Of a stretch of 64,000 bases of DNA, positions 53,598-62,389 are shown in pieces. The number at the start of each line of letters is the position of its first letter. Position 1 is the stretch's first letter. Under the pieces are notes generated by a model that worked only from the letters and a program-made list of their open reading frames with translations, searched no databases and was not told the DNA's origin. The position numbers were made by a program, and so were the translations under genes. The DNA lies in assembly GCA_902801295.1 (NCBI GenBank), contig CADCHN010000001.1:1-64000 (forward strand), in the 5' to 3' direction. This DNA is from Oscillospiraceae bacterium. GTDB lineage: Bacteria; Bacillota; Clostridia; Oscillospirales; Oscillospiraceae.

Positions 53598-53627
53598 TGA
53601 CATTCACACATATATTTATATATAATA
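53598..53627 (+). promoter_or_regulatory. Promoter of the AbiEi-membrane-DUF1016 operon
   Basis: TTGACA (53598-53603), 18 bases, TATAAT (53622-53627), just after the relaxase stop. It would initiate at about 53634, which rules out the ATG at 53629 as the start of the AbiEi gene and makes the three-gene block independently expressed cargo. Confidence 0.85.
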
Positions 53628-53661
53628 AATGTGTAATATTATGTCGATTGGGGGTGTGCGT

Positions 53662-54255
53662 TTGGACGCAAAAGAAACCATTAAGGCCCTTTTGGAAGCG
53701 TCTGAGGACGGAACGATTACTGCCGAACAGGTAACACAGGCAGGACTGCACCGCAGCGTATTGCAGGAGCTTGTAAAAAGCGGTGAGCTGTACCGCTTCG
53801 GACGCGGGTTGTATGTGCGCAGTGGGATATGGGAAGATGAACTGTATCTGTTGCAGCGGAAATACGGACGCGGGATCTATTCTATGGAAACAGCTCTTTA
53901 CCTGCACGGATATTCAGACCGTGCCCCGGCGCAGTACACCATGACCTTTCCAAAGGGCTATAACACCCCGTCGCTGAAACAGGAAAATGTTACGATCAAA
54001 TGGGTACAGCAATTAAACTATCCTCTCGGCATTATTGAGATCTCCTCTCCCTGCGGCAATCCTATTCGCGTATATGACCTTGAAAGAACGCTTTGCGATC
54101 TGCTGCGCGGCAGCGGCGGCGACATTCAAATCATCAATCCGGCAATGAAGCAGTATGTCGTTTCCAAAGAGCGGGACATTCACAAACTTTTGCAGTATGC
54201 ACAGCAGTTAAGAGTACAGCCAAAGGTACAGCGGTATTTGGAAATTCTGCTGTAA
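53662..54255 (+). CDS. AbiEi-type antitoxin/transcriptional regulator without its AbiEii toxin partner
   Basis: A 197-residue protein with an N-terminal winged helix (DAKETIKALLEASEDGTITAEQVTQAGLHRSVLQELVKSGEL) and the AbiEi core YMTFPKGYNTPSL-like block, ending GIIEISSPCGNPIRVYDLERTLCDLLRGS (the conserved VYDLERTLCD motif). In type IV AbiE systems this is the antitoxin that represses its own promoter and counters a nucleotidyltransferase AbiEii. No AbiEii follows; a membrane protein and a DUF1016 nuclease do. TTG 53662 fits GGGGGTG and the promoter; ATG 53641 is an alternative. Confidence 0.8.
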   Translation: MDAKETIKALLEASEDGTITAEQVTQAGLHRSVLQELVKSGELYRFGRGLYVRSGIWEDELYLLQRKYGRGIYSMETALYLHGYSDRAPAQYTMTFPKGYNTPSLKQENVTIKWVQQLNYPLGIIEISSPCGNPIRVYDLERTLCDLLRGSGGDIQIINPAMKQYVVSKERDIHKLLQYAQQLRVQPKVQRYLEILL

Positions 54256-54281
54256 TGCAATTCAAAAAAGGAGGCGTATGT

Positions 54282-54674
54282 ATGGGTTATCTTGCAGCAC
54301 AGGGCGCAATTTTGGCAATCGGTATTGTGATCGGGTTGATCTGCTCGGTCATCGGGCTTTTCTTCGGACATATCATTTTGTTTGACAGCATTGCCCTCGG
54401 CATTGTTGCCGGGGTGTGCTGCAACTCCTTTACGCCCATTCACCCAGCGCTCTGCCTTGTGATTGGGATTGCGGTATTTTTGCTGCTGTTATGGCTGCAA
54501 CGTACCAGTGTCGGTTTCTGGGTGATCGGTGGACTGCTTACGCTGATTTATGCGGTGGCAGCCGGGCTGCTGGCGTGTTTGCTTACAGAAAAAGATCTTG
54601 TTTGGGGCTGGGTGACTTTCGGTATCGTGTTCCTCGTGATCGGCGGGCTGCACCTTCACGCAAGGGACAACTGA
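54282..54674 (+). CDS. Small four-helix membrane protein, function unknown
   Basis: A 130-residue, highly hydrophobic protein with four or five membrane segments: about 8-30, 33-50, 55-77, 80-100 and 105-124, with a short charged C terminus (LHLHARDN). Preceded by a strong AAAAGGAGG, 8 bases before ATG 54282. No homology recognised. Located between AbiEi and the DUF1016 nuclease in one operon. It could be the effector or pore of a defence or addiction unit, but that is speculation. Confidence 0.7.
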   Translation: MGYLAAQGAILAIGIVIGLICSVIGLFFGHIILFDSIALGIVAGVCCNSFTPIHPALCLVIGIAVFLLLLWLQRTSVGFWVIGGLLTLIYAVAAGLLACLLTEKDLVWGWVTFGIVFLVIGGLHLHARDN

Positions 54675-54732
54675 AAATTCCGGTCGGTGACCGAAAAAGC
54701 TGAAAACGGGCATAATAGAAAGGATACACACT

Positions 54733-55776
54733 ATGAATGAGATAGCGAAGTATGGCGATATGATCAATGAAATCAAAGAGGTTTTGCAGTCTGCGCGGCA
54801 GAACGTAGCACAGCAGGTGAACACAGAGCTTTTAACTACTTACTGGAACATCGGGCGCATTATCGTAGAGCATGAGCAGCAAAGCAGGGAACGTGCTGAA
54901 TACGGACAGCAGACATTAAAAGAACTGTCCAGAGTGCTGACAAAGGAATTTGGCAAGGGCTTCTCCCGTTCCAATCTGCAAAATATGAGAGCGTTTTACC
55001 TCACCTATCAAAAATGCCAGACACCGTCTGGCAAATTGAGCTGGTCGCACTATTGTGAGCTGCTTTCCATATCCGACCCAGATAAACGCAGCTTTTACGA
55101 AAAGGAAGCAATCAATTCCGGTTGGTCTGTCCGTGAATTAAAGCGTCAGATGGCAACCTCCCTCTATGAAAGACTGCTGCTTTCTGACGGAAAAACAAAT
55201 AAGGAAACGGTGCTTGCCCTTGCGCAAAAGGGGATTGAAATGGCTTCTCCCGGCGACATCATCAAAGACCCCTATGTTTTTGAGTTTCTGGGCATTCCCG
55301 AAAGTAAGCCGGTTATGGAAAGCGAGCTTGAAAAAGCACTTGTCCAGCAGATTGAAAAGTTTCTTTTGGAGCTCGGGCGCGGGTTTATGTTTGTCGGCAC
55401 GCAGCAGCGGGTTACACTGAACAACATTCATTACTATGTGGATATGGTTTTTTACAACAAACCTCTCCGCGCCTATGTACTGATCGAGCTGAAAACGGTC
55501 AAGCTGCTGCCGGAAGCGGTCGGACAGCTCAATATGTATCTCAATTATTATGCCGCAGAGGTCAACGATCCCGACGATAACCCGCCCATCGGTATTATTC
55601 TTTGTACCGATAAGACAAATGTGGAAGCGGAATATGCTCTCGGCGGGCTTTCCAACAACATCTTTGCCTCGCGCTATACCTATGTAATCCCGAATAAGGA
55701 CGAGCTGATCGCACAGGTGGAAGCGGTCTTGAGAGAATGGCATGAGCCGGAAGCGGACGGCGAAAAAGAGGATTAA
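54733..55776 (+). CDS. DUF1016 (YhcG-like) PD-(D/E)XK nuclease family protein
   Basis: A 347-residue protein with an N-terminal DUF1016_N helical domain (TTYWNIGRIIVEHEQQSRERAEYGQQTL, FGKGFSRSNLQNMRAFYLTY) and a C-terminal PD-(D/E)XK nuclease-like domain: YYVDMVFYNKPLRAYVLIELK, catalytic Asp near 235, Glu-x-Lys in IELKTVK near 252. Relatives accompany restriction and phage-defence genes. A good ribosome site (AGAAAGGA) and ATG 54733. Last gene of the plus-strand block; a terminator follows. Confidence 0.88.
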   Translation: MNEIAKYGDMINEIKEVLQSARQNVAQQVNTELLTTYWNIGRIIVEHEQQSRERAEYGQQTLKELSRVLTKEFGKGFSRSNLQNMRAFYLTYQKCQTPSGKLSWSHYCELLSISDPDKRSFYEKEAINSGWSVRELKRQMATSLYERLLLSDGKTNKETVLALAQKGIEMASPGDIIKDPYVFEFLGIPESKPVMESELEKALVQQIEKFLLELGRGFMFVGTQQRVTLNNIHYYVDMVFYNKPLRAYVLIELKTVKLLPEAVGQLNMYLNYYAAEVNDPDDNPPIGIILCTDKTNVEAEYALGGLSNNIFASRYTYVIPNKDELIAQVEAVLREWHEPEADGEKED

Positions 55777-55908
55777 AGTCACTGTTTAGGAGCATAAAAA
55801 GCGGCTTGCAGCAAGGCTTTCTGGCACAGAAACCAAGCTGCCCGTATGTTTTCCTTTCCACAAGAGAAAACAGTCTTTGAAACCGTGACGAAATGGCAAA
55901 AAGAAAAT

Positions 55909-55955
55909 GCGGGACGCAGCAGCCGAAGATGGCCGCCGCGTCCCGCGTCGTTTTT
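55909..55955. terminator. Bidirectional terminator between convergent blocks
   Basis: GCGGGACGC/GCGTCCCGC, 9-bp stem with a ~20-base loop, T-run on the plus side (GTTTTTATT) and on the minus side. It separates the plus-strand cargo from the TTRAP gene. Confidence 0.75.
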
Positions 55956-56172
55956 ATTCCGTATCGGAAAGCGTCATATTAAATTTTGCTTCCTCAAATG
56001 CTGCATCGGTCATGTTGTGCAGCTTATGGATCGTCTGCTCGGCAAGCTGTCGCATATCCTCGTCCATGTCCTGCAGGGCGTCGGAGATCCCGACAAGCGT
56101 CCTGCGCTTGTCGGTGTTGTGGTACATACAGATCAGATTTTCTTCCTCAACGGTAAATACAATACGGCTCAT
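55954..56172 (-). CDS. TTRAP-like putative transposon-transfer assisting protein
   Basis: A 72-residue acidic protein: FTVEEENLICMYHNTDKRRTL, then IGISDALQDMDEDMRQLAEQTIHKLHNMTDAAFEEAKF. I recognise it as the small TTRAP family of clostridial conjugative elements. ATG 56172 is better spaced from GGAGGT than ATG 56178, which overlaps the preceding stop. Role in transfer is assumed, not shown. Confidence 0.75.
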   Translation of the reverse strand: MSRIVFTVEEENLICMYHNTDKRRTLVGISDALQDMDEDMRQLAEQTIHKLHNMTDAAFEEAKFNMTLSDTE

Positions 56173-56174
56173 GC

Positions 56175-57122
56175 TCATACCTCCAAATCATTGTTTTTCT
56201 TCTTTGCCGCTGCCTTTTTCGGTGCAGCGGCTTTTTCCTGCCCGTCTTTGAGCTGGCTGCGCACGGATTGGCGCGGCTGGCGCAGGGGCAGACTGCGGTT
56301 TTCGTCCTTGCTTATCAGCGCATAGATCCCGCGCTTGTCTTTCACGCTGGATAGATACAGGGATTTATAGGGCAGCATAGCTTGCAAGCGTTCCTGCTCC
56401 TTACTGGATGCCAGGAACAAAAACGCCTGCGATACCTCTACCATGAAATGCGTCTTGTTTGGGCTGTTGGGCGCGGGCAGTTTTTGAAAAGCGTCTGCGA
56501 TCCGCTGGGCTTCGTCCATAACCTTTTTGTCGGACAGCTCCGCAACATGGCTGCGGACATTCCCCAGCGCAAGCTGCTCCCGCGCCTGCCTTTCGCTGTG
56601 CAAAAGGTCTTGCAGCGCGTCTGGGGCATTTGGCAGGGCTTCAAACCGTTCAAACTTCCCGAAATCCTTGTCTGGCTGGGCGTCGAATCGGTAATTGGCG
56701 GGTTGGTGTCGTGTGCCGTTTTCATAGATCAGAGCGTGGGTATCAGCGGGCAGGGCTTCCCAAAATACCTTTTGCGCCTGTTCCCGGTAGTCCAGCTCAT
56801 AGACATTGCCCATAATTTTGCCGTTTTCAATGCCCGTTATCGCAACGGCATAGGCAAGCACTTTATCGCTGGTCTGCTCGGCATAGAAGCGGAAAGTGTT
56901 GTACTCCCGCGTATCTTTGAGAAATACATCCCGTTCCCGTAAGCAATGCGTCCCGGCTGGGCGGGACATCCAGAGAAAGGCTTTGTCCTCCGGGTTGCTG
57001 CTTTGCGCCGCCCGTGTCAGAATCCTTTTGTCAATATCAAAATCATTCCGATAGTACGCCGTGTTGTGCCGCATAATCTGTTGCAGCGCATCTATCACAT
57101 CCACATTTTCAAACTTTTTCAT
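56175..57122 (-). CDS. ICE-encoded protein of unknown function
   Basis: A 315-residue hydrophilic protein that I do not recognise, though it is located as conserved ICE genes usually are, between the LtrC/ArdC-like protein and TTRAP. It has a central part with DREYNTFRFYAEQTSDKVLAYAVAITGIENGKIMGNVYELDY-like blocks, and a Lys/Ala-rich C terminus (EKAAAPKKAAAKKKNNDLEV) resembling the KKRSIKKD tail of its upstream neighbour. No signal or membrane helix. RBS GGAG 7 bases before ATG 57122; overlap with TTRAP region. Confidence 0.7.
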   Translation of the reverse strand: MKKFENVDVIDALQQIMRHNTAYYRNDFDIDKRILTRAAQSSNPEDKAFLWMSRPAGTHCLRERDVFLKDTREYNTFRFYAEQTSDKVLAYAVAITGIENGKIMGNVYELDYREQAQKVFWEALPADTHALIYENGTRHQPANYRFDAQPDKDFGKFERFEALPNAPDALQDLLHSERQAREQLALGNVRSHVAELSDKKVMDEAQRIADAFQKLPAPNSPNKTHFMVEVSQAFLFLASSKEQERLQAMLPYKSLYLSSVKDKRGIYALISKDENRSLPLRQPRQSVRSQLKDGQEKAAAPKKAAAKKKNNDLEV

Positions 57123-57126
57123 TGGC

Positions 57127-60100
57127 TCACTCCATTTCTAAATCCTTTTTGATGCTGCGCTTTTTCTCCTTGTCCTGTTTCTGCGTCTTTGCCGCCTGCT
57201 GCTGGTCGGCTTTGAGCTGGGCGCGGATAGAGGGCTTTTTGCCGTTCCCGCCGCGCTGGGGCGTTTTTCCGTCCTCGGCTTTGACTGCTGCGGCAAGGGC
57301 AGACAGGGAAACAAGCTCACCGCGCTTTGCCTTTTCTTCCAGCTCGTCAACGGACGGGGTGTTATTGATCTGCTGGTCGATCATGTTGTAGTTCTGCTCG
57401 GTGGACATTTCAGCGGCTTTCAGATAGTTTTCCGGCTGCTCCACGGCGACGGCAAACGCCTGTGTACCGTTGCCCATGATATGATACCTACCATCCTCGG
57501 AAGTATGGTGAATACCGTACCCGGCTTCCCGCATCTGCTCCACGCTCATAGAAGTCAAGTGGAAGCTGCCACGGGGCGTTGTGATCTGCTCCCCGGTCAA
57601 AAGGTTGTCGGGGGTCGGTGCTGCCTGCTGGTGCTGGGCTTTTCGCTGCAAGTCAATGGGCTTTTCCCCGGTGATCGGCTGAATACAGGAAACATACCCT
57701 GCGGCGTAGTAGGCATTGTTGTTAAGCTGCCGCTGCCATGCGCCCGCGCTGGGTGCCCACTTAAAGCCGTTTGCTTTCAGCTCGGCACGGGCTGCATCGT
57801 CGGGCTTCTCGTCAAAGAAGATTTGCAGTCGGTTGTCGGTCTTGTTTGCTTCCACGCGCCCGCCGTCAAACTCCCAGCCCACAAAGGATTTTTCTTCATG
57901 CTGCTTTAGCTGCTCAATGCGTTCCCGGATGCGCCGGATCTCCGCGTTGTTGTTGGACAGCTCAAAACTCTGGAAAGGCTTGTTTTTCTCCAAATGCCAG
58001 CTCTGCGCCATGCCCTCCTGTAATTCCTTGATCTGTTCCGGCTTTAGCAGCGTACAGCCCTCCAGCGTACCGTGCTTGCGGTAATAGGCATTAACGCCTT
58101 TCATGGTTTCCTGCGCCGCTTCCAGCTTCGACAGCTTTGCTTCCAGCTTGGCGACAGCCTGCGGATCGTCCGCGCTGATACCGCCCATGCCCGTGCTGCG
58201 GATTTTATCAAGAATCCCTTGCACATCCTGCCAGTCCTCCATATTGCGGTCGCGGGCTGCGTTCTGCTTTTCCTTTTTGCGTACCGGGAAATTGCTGCCG
58301 CCAGCGATAAGGATAGACGGTACGCGGGCTTCAATGGCATAGCTGTTGTTCATATTCTCCGCAAGGCGTCGGGCATAGGTGTCAAGGAGCTGGTCGATTC
58401 TCTCATGGTGCATGGGATCGACGCGGCTTTTCTGCTGCTGCGCAAGCTCGGCGGCTTGGTCTACCATCCGTCTGTATGCGGCGGTTGCGCTGCCCGGTGT
58501 GTAGTCCCGGAAGCTGTTTGCGTCATTGGCGCGTCTGGCTGCTCCCTCGTTAATCGGATAATACTTGATGGCTGCTGCTTCCGGCTGCACCGTGGTGGAT
58601 TCTTCGGGTACGGCTGCTTCCGGCTGCTCCGGCGCGTCGATGGGCTGCTCCCTCGGCTCGTAGCCGTTGGCGGCGTATTCCTCAACCGTCATGCCCGCTG
58701 CGGCGGCTTCCTGCGCGATTTCTTCCCGCACATGGTCTTTGTAGGCTTCCATTTCTGCGGCTTCCTGTGAGAAGTCGGAGAGCTGGGGCGGGTCGGGCAA
58801 ATCATAATCACCAGCATTGAGCTTTTCCCGGCAAGCGTCCACATGGGACAGCACGGCATTGAAATAGGCAGTCTGCTCCGGCGTCAGCTCCGCGCCGGAT
58901 TCCAGCATATCCGCTGCGGTGCGCTCCTGCTCATAGAGATTGCAATGCAGACGCATATACGGCACGAACTCGGAGAGTATCATTTCGCGCTCTGACTGTT
59001 CCTGCGCCCACGCTTCCGCGCCCTCATTACGGATCACGCTGTTTTTGTAGCTTTCATCCTTTGAATAGTATTCGTGGTGGGCTTGGATATGGTCGATCAG
59101 AGAGCCGTCCCCGTCGCCAAAGTCCTGCCGTCCCTCGTAGTTGTCGGCTTCCCCGTGGAAAGTGAAGTCAATGCGGAACTTGGTTTTGTCATACCAGCTC
59201 CCGTCATATCCCGGCTGCTCCCGTTCCGTGCGGCGGGTTTCGTCCAGAGATTTGAAAAGGGCGTCGGCACGGGCAAGGGGCATCTGCTCACCCTCGCGCA
59301 GCTTGTCGCTTTCGCTCCAAATGATCGTCACCACGGGCTGCACAGCCGGGTCAAGGGACGGCGGCAAAGGCTCGGTCTGCTGGCGTTCCTGTACGGCTGC
59401 GGTGATCTCTGCGTCAATGCGCTGCTTCACAAGGTAGTCAAGGTGTCCATGCTGCTGCTCAAAGCCTTTCTCGCACAGCTCATTGACAAGGGCAATGGTT
59501 TTCGGAAGATCCTGCACCTGTTCATGGTACTGGACAATCAAGCCGCGCTCGGCGTTGCCCAAACGCTGCCCGTCCTGCTCGGCAAGGTCGATCAGAGCGT
59601 TTGCCTGTTCGGTGGGCGTCGCGTCCGGCATGAAAGGCTTGTTGTTTATCAGTCCGTCAATGCCGTTCCATTGCTGCACCGTCTTTTCCTGCTGCTGTAA
59701 AAACTCCGGCACTTTCGTAAAGCCGAAGCTGTCACAGTAATGGGCGGTTTCGGTGTCGCCGTTGCGCAGCACAACGATGTCGGAAACGGAAAGGGAGTGT
59801 CCCGTAAAGTCTGCCGGGTGGTCGATATTGAAGCGTCGGTAAATATCTTCCAGAGATTCCCCGTCAGCCAGCGGTGCGGAATATACAAGCTCGTAATTGT
59901 CCCGCTGCACATCCAGCCCCACAGCCCGCAGACGGTCAAGCGGCTCAAAGCGATAGTCCCGTGTTTCCTCACCGTCTTTGAGCTGGTAAATGGCAAAGGT
60001 GTTTTCCGGCTGGGGCGCAGTCTGCTCGGCGGCTTCCTGCTCCTTCTGGGGCTTCTCCAAATGACGCTGCCATGCTTTTTTTTCCACGCCGAAAATGCCG

Positions 60101-62124
60101 CCCTGTGCGGCGTGTTCGCTGATCTCGTCGGCGTTCAAAACCGCGCCCTCGGTGTTGTCCCCATAGATACGGTAGATCTCCACGCCCTCATTTTCAAAGA
60201 GCCGGCGGGCGACTTCTCCCTGCAAGGGCAGCATCCCGTCCCATTTATAGCCGTATTCGTTCATTTCCTGTACGGTGATTGTGGGATCGGGCATGGGCAG
60301 CTCGGCTTGCTGCATACGCTGCACAACACCGTCCTGCAGGACATATCCCTGCGCCGCCAGCACGTCAAGCGTCCCCTGTGATACCTCGCCGGAAATCTGC
60401 ATATCGGTATCAGCCAGCATTTGCAAGGTTGCCTGTACCTCGCCGCGGATCGCCTGCTGCTGTTCGGGGGCAAGACTTTCTAATACAGGGCGTTCTTCCT
60501 GCGCCGCTTCCCGCTGCTGCTGAAGCTCACGGAAATGCCCGTCAATCTCGCTAATCAGTTCGCTTGCGGTGGCGCGGATGGTTTCAAGGGAAGCCTTTAA
60601 TTCTTTGATGTCCTTATCGCTGCTCCATCCGGCAACATAGCCGAAAGAGTAGTCAGAGGTATCAAGCCCGAAGTGCTGGCAAACGGTGTAGGCAATGCTT
60701 TCTGCTTCCACCTCACGGGTGCGGCGGCTGGGGCGTTCCTGCTGCTGCTCCGGGGGCGCGTTCAGATCAATGTCATGCAGCTTGGCGTGGGCAATCTCAT
60801 GGATAAGGGTCTTGACCGTTTGCAGCTCGCTTTCGCCCTCGTTGAGAGTAATGCGCTTCTCTGCGTTGTGGTAATAGCCGTGTGCGCCGCTTTCAATCCG
60901 TTCAAAGCCAACGGGAACAGGAGAAGTCTGCTCCAAAGCCTTGAAAAAGTCCTCGTACTGCTCGACGCTGCCCGTCAGAGAATCCACGGCAATGTCCGGT
61001 ATCTCCTTGCCGTCGGTCTGGCTCACATCAAAGACGCTTACCACCTTAAAGGCAGGGACGGTGATTTCTTTCTGCTCGGTGACGGGCTTGCCGTCCTCAC
61101 CGATAATGGGCTTGCCGTCCGGGTCAAGTTTTTCCTGTTCTTTTTTTATTTTGTAGGGCGCGGGGGCAAGGATTTTAATGCCTTTTTCGCCGCGCTTTAC
61201 ATGGCGTTCAAACTCGTCACGCCATTTGTTAAAGCCAGCCACAAGGGAAGCGTCCGGCTTCTGCATCACGATCAGCAGCGTATTGTTAAGGCTGTAATCG
61301 TGGAACTTGGACATGGCTTTCAAGTAGTCCTGGTATCGCTCACTATGGAAAAGGTCTTTTACGCCAGCTTCAAGCTGCGCCGTGATCTCTTTAACCTTGC
61401 CCGCCGTGTCGGTGGCAGTCAGCTCAATGGGACGAATGGGGATCGGCTGCTGCGGCTCGGTGACGGCTGCGGCCTGCTGGGGAACAGCGGCAGCGTCCAT
61501 AAAAACCGTGTCCGGCTGGTGGGGGGTAATGCGGTGTTCTTTCGGAATATCGTGGTCTGTGTACCATACGGCAAAGTCGTTTTTGTTGTTGTAGATATAG
61601 CCGTAGTCGGTGAAAGTGCCACCGTCCTCCCGTGCCGCGTCGCGCCCAAAGGCTTTGTAATCAAAATACTTCTTGGCGGCTTCCGGCAATTCCAACTCGT
61701 CCAGCTCGTCAACCACATAATGCCCGTAGTCCTCGGAATTGTGGACGGTAGGATAAAGCCAGTAGCAGTCGAGATTGTGTGTAAGGTTGATCGCGTCGGC
61801 AATGCTTGCCGTGTGGTCGCCGTGGATCATAGCTGCGGCAAATTTCTCCCGGTCCTCTTGGCTGCGCTGGGCAAGCAGCGCGGCAAGGTAGTTCAGCTCG
61901 TCCAGACTTTCGCCGGGACGGAAACGGTCAGTCAAGCCGTCAATGGGCGATTCGTAGGCGGCAGCCTCGTATTCAGACGGGTCAATGCCGTCAACGCCGA
62001 TTCGCGCAAAAGCAGCTTTCATGTTCTCCGCGTCAGTCGGTAGCTGCACCCATTCTGCAACGGGGTTTTGCTCCGTATGGCGGGCTTTGTTTATGAGATA
62101 CACTTCAAAAATGTGTTCGTCCAT
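57127..62124 (-). CDS. Giant ICE protein: ArdA-like + ArdC/LtrC-like ssDNA-binding + zincin metallopeptidase + C-terminal domains
   Basis: A 1665-residue multi-domain protein. Residues ~1-180 look like ArdA anti-restriction (EVYLINKARHTEQNPVAEWVQLPT, ESLDELNYLAALLAQ; DNA mimic). About 230-470 is ArdC/LtrC-like: LEAGVKDLFHSERYQDYLKAMSKFHDYSLNN, then HEIAH metallopeptidase site near 442-446. The middle (500-1200) has low-recognition alternating helical segments and repeated Gln/Glu-rich linkers. The C terminus, about 1350-1665, has a wing-like GFKWAPSAGAWQRQL segment near residue 1483 and ends in a Lys-rich tail. ATG 62124 with AAAGGAGCG is used; a longer frame lies in the leader. Confidence 0.8.
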   Translation of the reverse strand: MDEHIFEVYLINKARHTEQNPVAEWVQLPTDAENMKAAFARIGVDGIDPSEYEAAAYESPIDGLTDRFRPGESLDELNYLAALLAQRSQEDREKFAAAMIHGDHTASIADAINLTHNLDCYWLYPTVHNSEDYGHYVVDELDELELPEAAKKYFDYKAFGRDAAREDGGTFTDYGYIYNNKNDFAVWYTDHDIPKEHRITPHQPDTVFMDAAAVPQQAAAVTEPQQPIPIRPIELTATDTAGKVKEITAQLEAGVKDLFHSERYQDYLKAMSKFHDYSLNNTLLIVMQKPDASLVAGFNKWRDEFERHVKRGEKGIKILAPAPYKIKKEQEKLDPDGKPIIGEDGKPVTEQKEITVPAFKVVSVFDVSQTDGKEIPDIAVDSLTGSVEQYEDFFKALEQTSPVPVGFERIESGAHGYYHNAEKRITLNEGESELQTVKTLIHEIAHAKLHDIDLNAPPEQQQERPSRRTREVEAESIAYTVCQHFGLDTSDYSFGYVAGWSSDKDIKELKASLETIRATASELISEIDGHFRELQQQREAAQEERPVLESLAPEQQQAIRGEVQATLQMLADTDMQISGEVSQGTLDVLAAQGYVLQDGVVQRMQQAELPMPDPTITVQEMNEYGYKWDGMLPLQGEVARRLFENEGVEIYRIYGDNTEGAVLNADEISEHAAQGGIFGVEKKAWQRHLEKPQKEQEAAEQTAPQPENTFAIYQLKDGEETRDYRFEPLDRLRAVGLDVQRDNYELVYSAPLADGESLEDIYRRFNIDHPADFTGHSLSVSDIVVLRNGDTETAHYCDSFGFTKVPEFLQQQEKTVQQWNGIDGLINNKPFMPDATPTEQANALIDLAEQDGQRLGNAERGLIVQYHEQVQDLPKTIALVNELCEKGFEQQHGHLDYLVKQRIDAEITAAVQERQQTEPLPPSLDPAVQPVVTIIWSESDKLREGEQMPLARADALFKSLDETRRTEREQPGYDGSWYDKTKFRIDFTFHGEADNYEGRQDFGDGDGSLIDHIQAHHEYYSKDESYKNSVIRNEGAEAWAQEQSEREMILSEFVPYMRLHCNLYEQERTAADMLESGAELTPEQTAYFNAVLSHVDACREKLNAGDYDLPDPPQLSDFSQEAAEMEAYKDHVREEIAQEAAAAGMTVEEYAANGYEPREQPIDAPEQPEAAVPEESTTVQPEAAAIKYYPINEGAARRANDANSFRDYTPGSATAAYRRMVDQAAELAQQQKSRVDPMHHERIDQLLDTYARRLAENMNNSYAIEARVPSILIAGGSNFPVRKKEKQNAARDRNMEDWQDVQGILDKIRSTGMGGISADDPQAVAKLEAKLSKLEAAQETMKGVNAYYRKHGTLEGCTLLKPEQIKELQEGMAQSWHLEKNKPFQSFELSNNNAEIRRIRERIEQLKQHEEKSFVGWEFDGGRVEANKTDNRLQIFFDEKPDDAARAELKANGFKWAPSAGAWQRQLNNNAYYAAGYVSCIQPITGEKPIDLQRKAQHQQAAPTPDNLLTGEQITTPRGSFHLTSMSVEQMREAGYGIHHTSEDGRYHIMGNGTQAFAVAVEQPENYLKAAEMSTEQNYNMIDQQINNTPSVDELEEKAKRGELVSLSALAAAVKAEDGKTPQRGGNGKKPSIRAQLKADQQQAAKTQKQDKEKKRSIKKDLEME

Positions 62125-62146
62125 GTATGCGCTCCTTTCTAAATTG

Positions 62147-62249
62147 GTATAAGGGTTTGGGACTATCCCAACAAGCAGAAAATCCCCGCCGAACTCCAAA
62201 GAGGACGGCGGGGATATGCGGGAGTGTGGCTACACTCCCTATGCTTGCT
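62147..62249 (-). promoter_or_regulatory. Structured leader of the giant ArdA-type gene (copy 2)
   Basis: Minus-strand copy of the mobC leader: box 1 62249-62220, box 2 62179-62147, 40 bases between, box 2 ending 22 bases before ATG 62124. In this copy the central stretch forms a 10-bp hairpin (ATCCCCGCCG/CGGCGGGGAT) followed by TTTT, like an attenuator. Confidence 0.7.
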
Positions 62250-62389
62250 CCGTAACTCCCCGTACTCCGGCAGAGCCGGAAACTTCTGTGTCACGCTTTC
62301 AAAACGGTTTTTCGGGGTATCAAGGGAAATATCCCTCGGCAGTAGGAAACGCGGCTGCAAGGTGGCTTAAATCAAGGCATTTTCAGCCC

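Noticed and set aside
60673..62043. 456-codon plus-strand frame opposite the giant ArdA-type gene
   Set aside because: It has no ribosome site, reads as hydrophobic low-information sequence and lies entirely antisense to a frame with the HEIAH peptidase motif.
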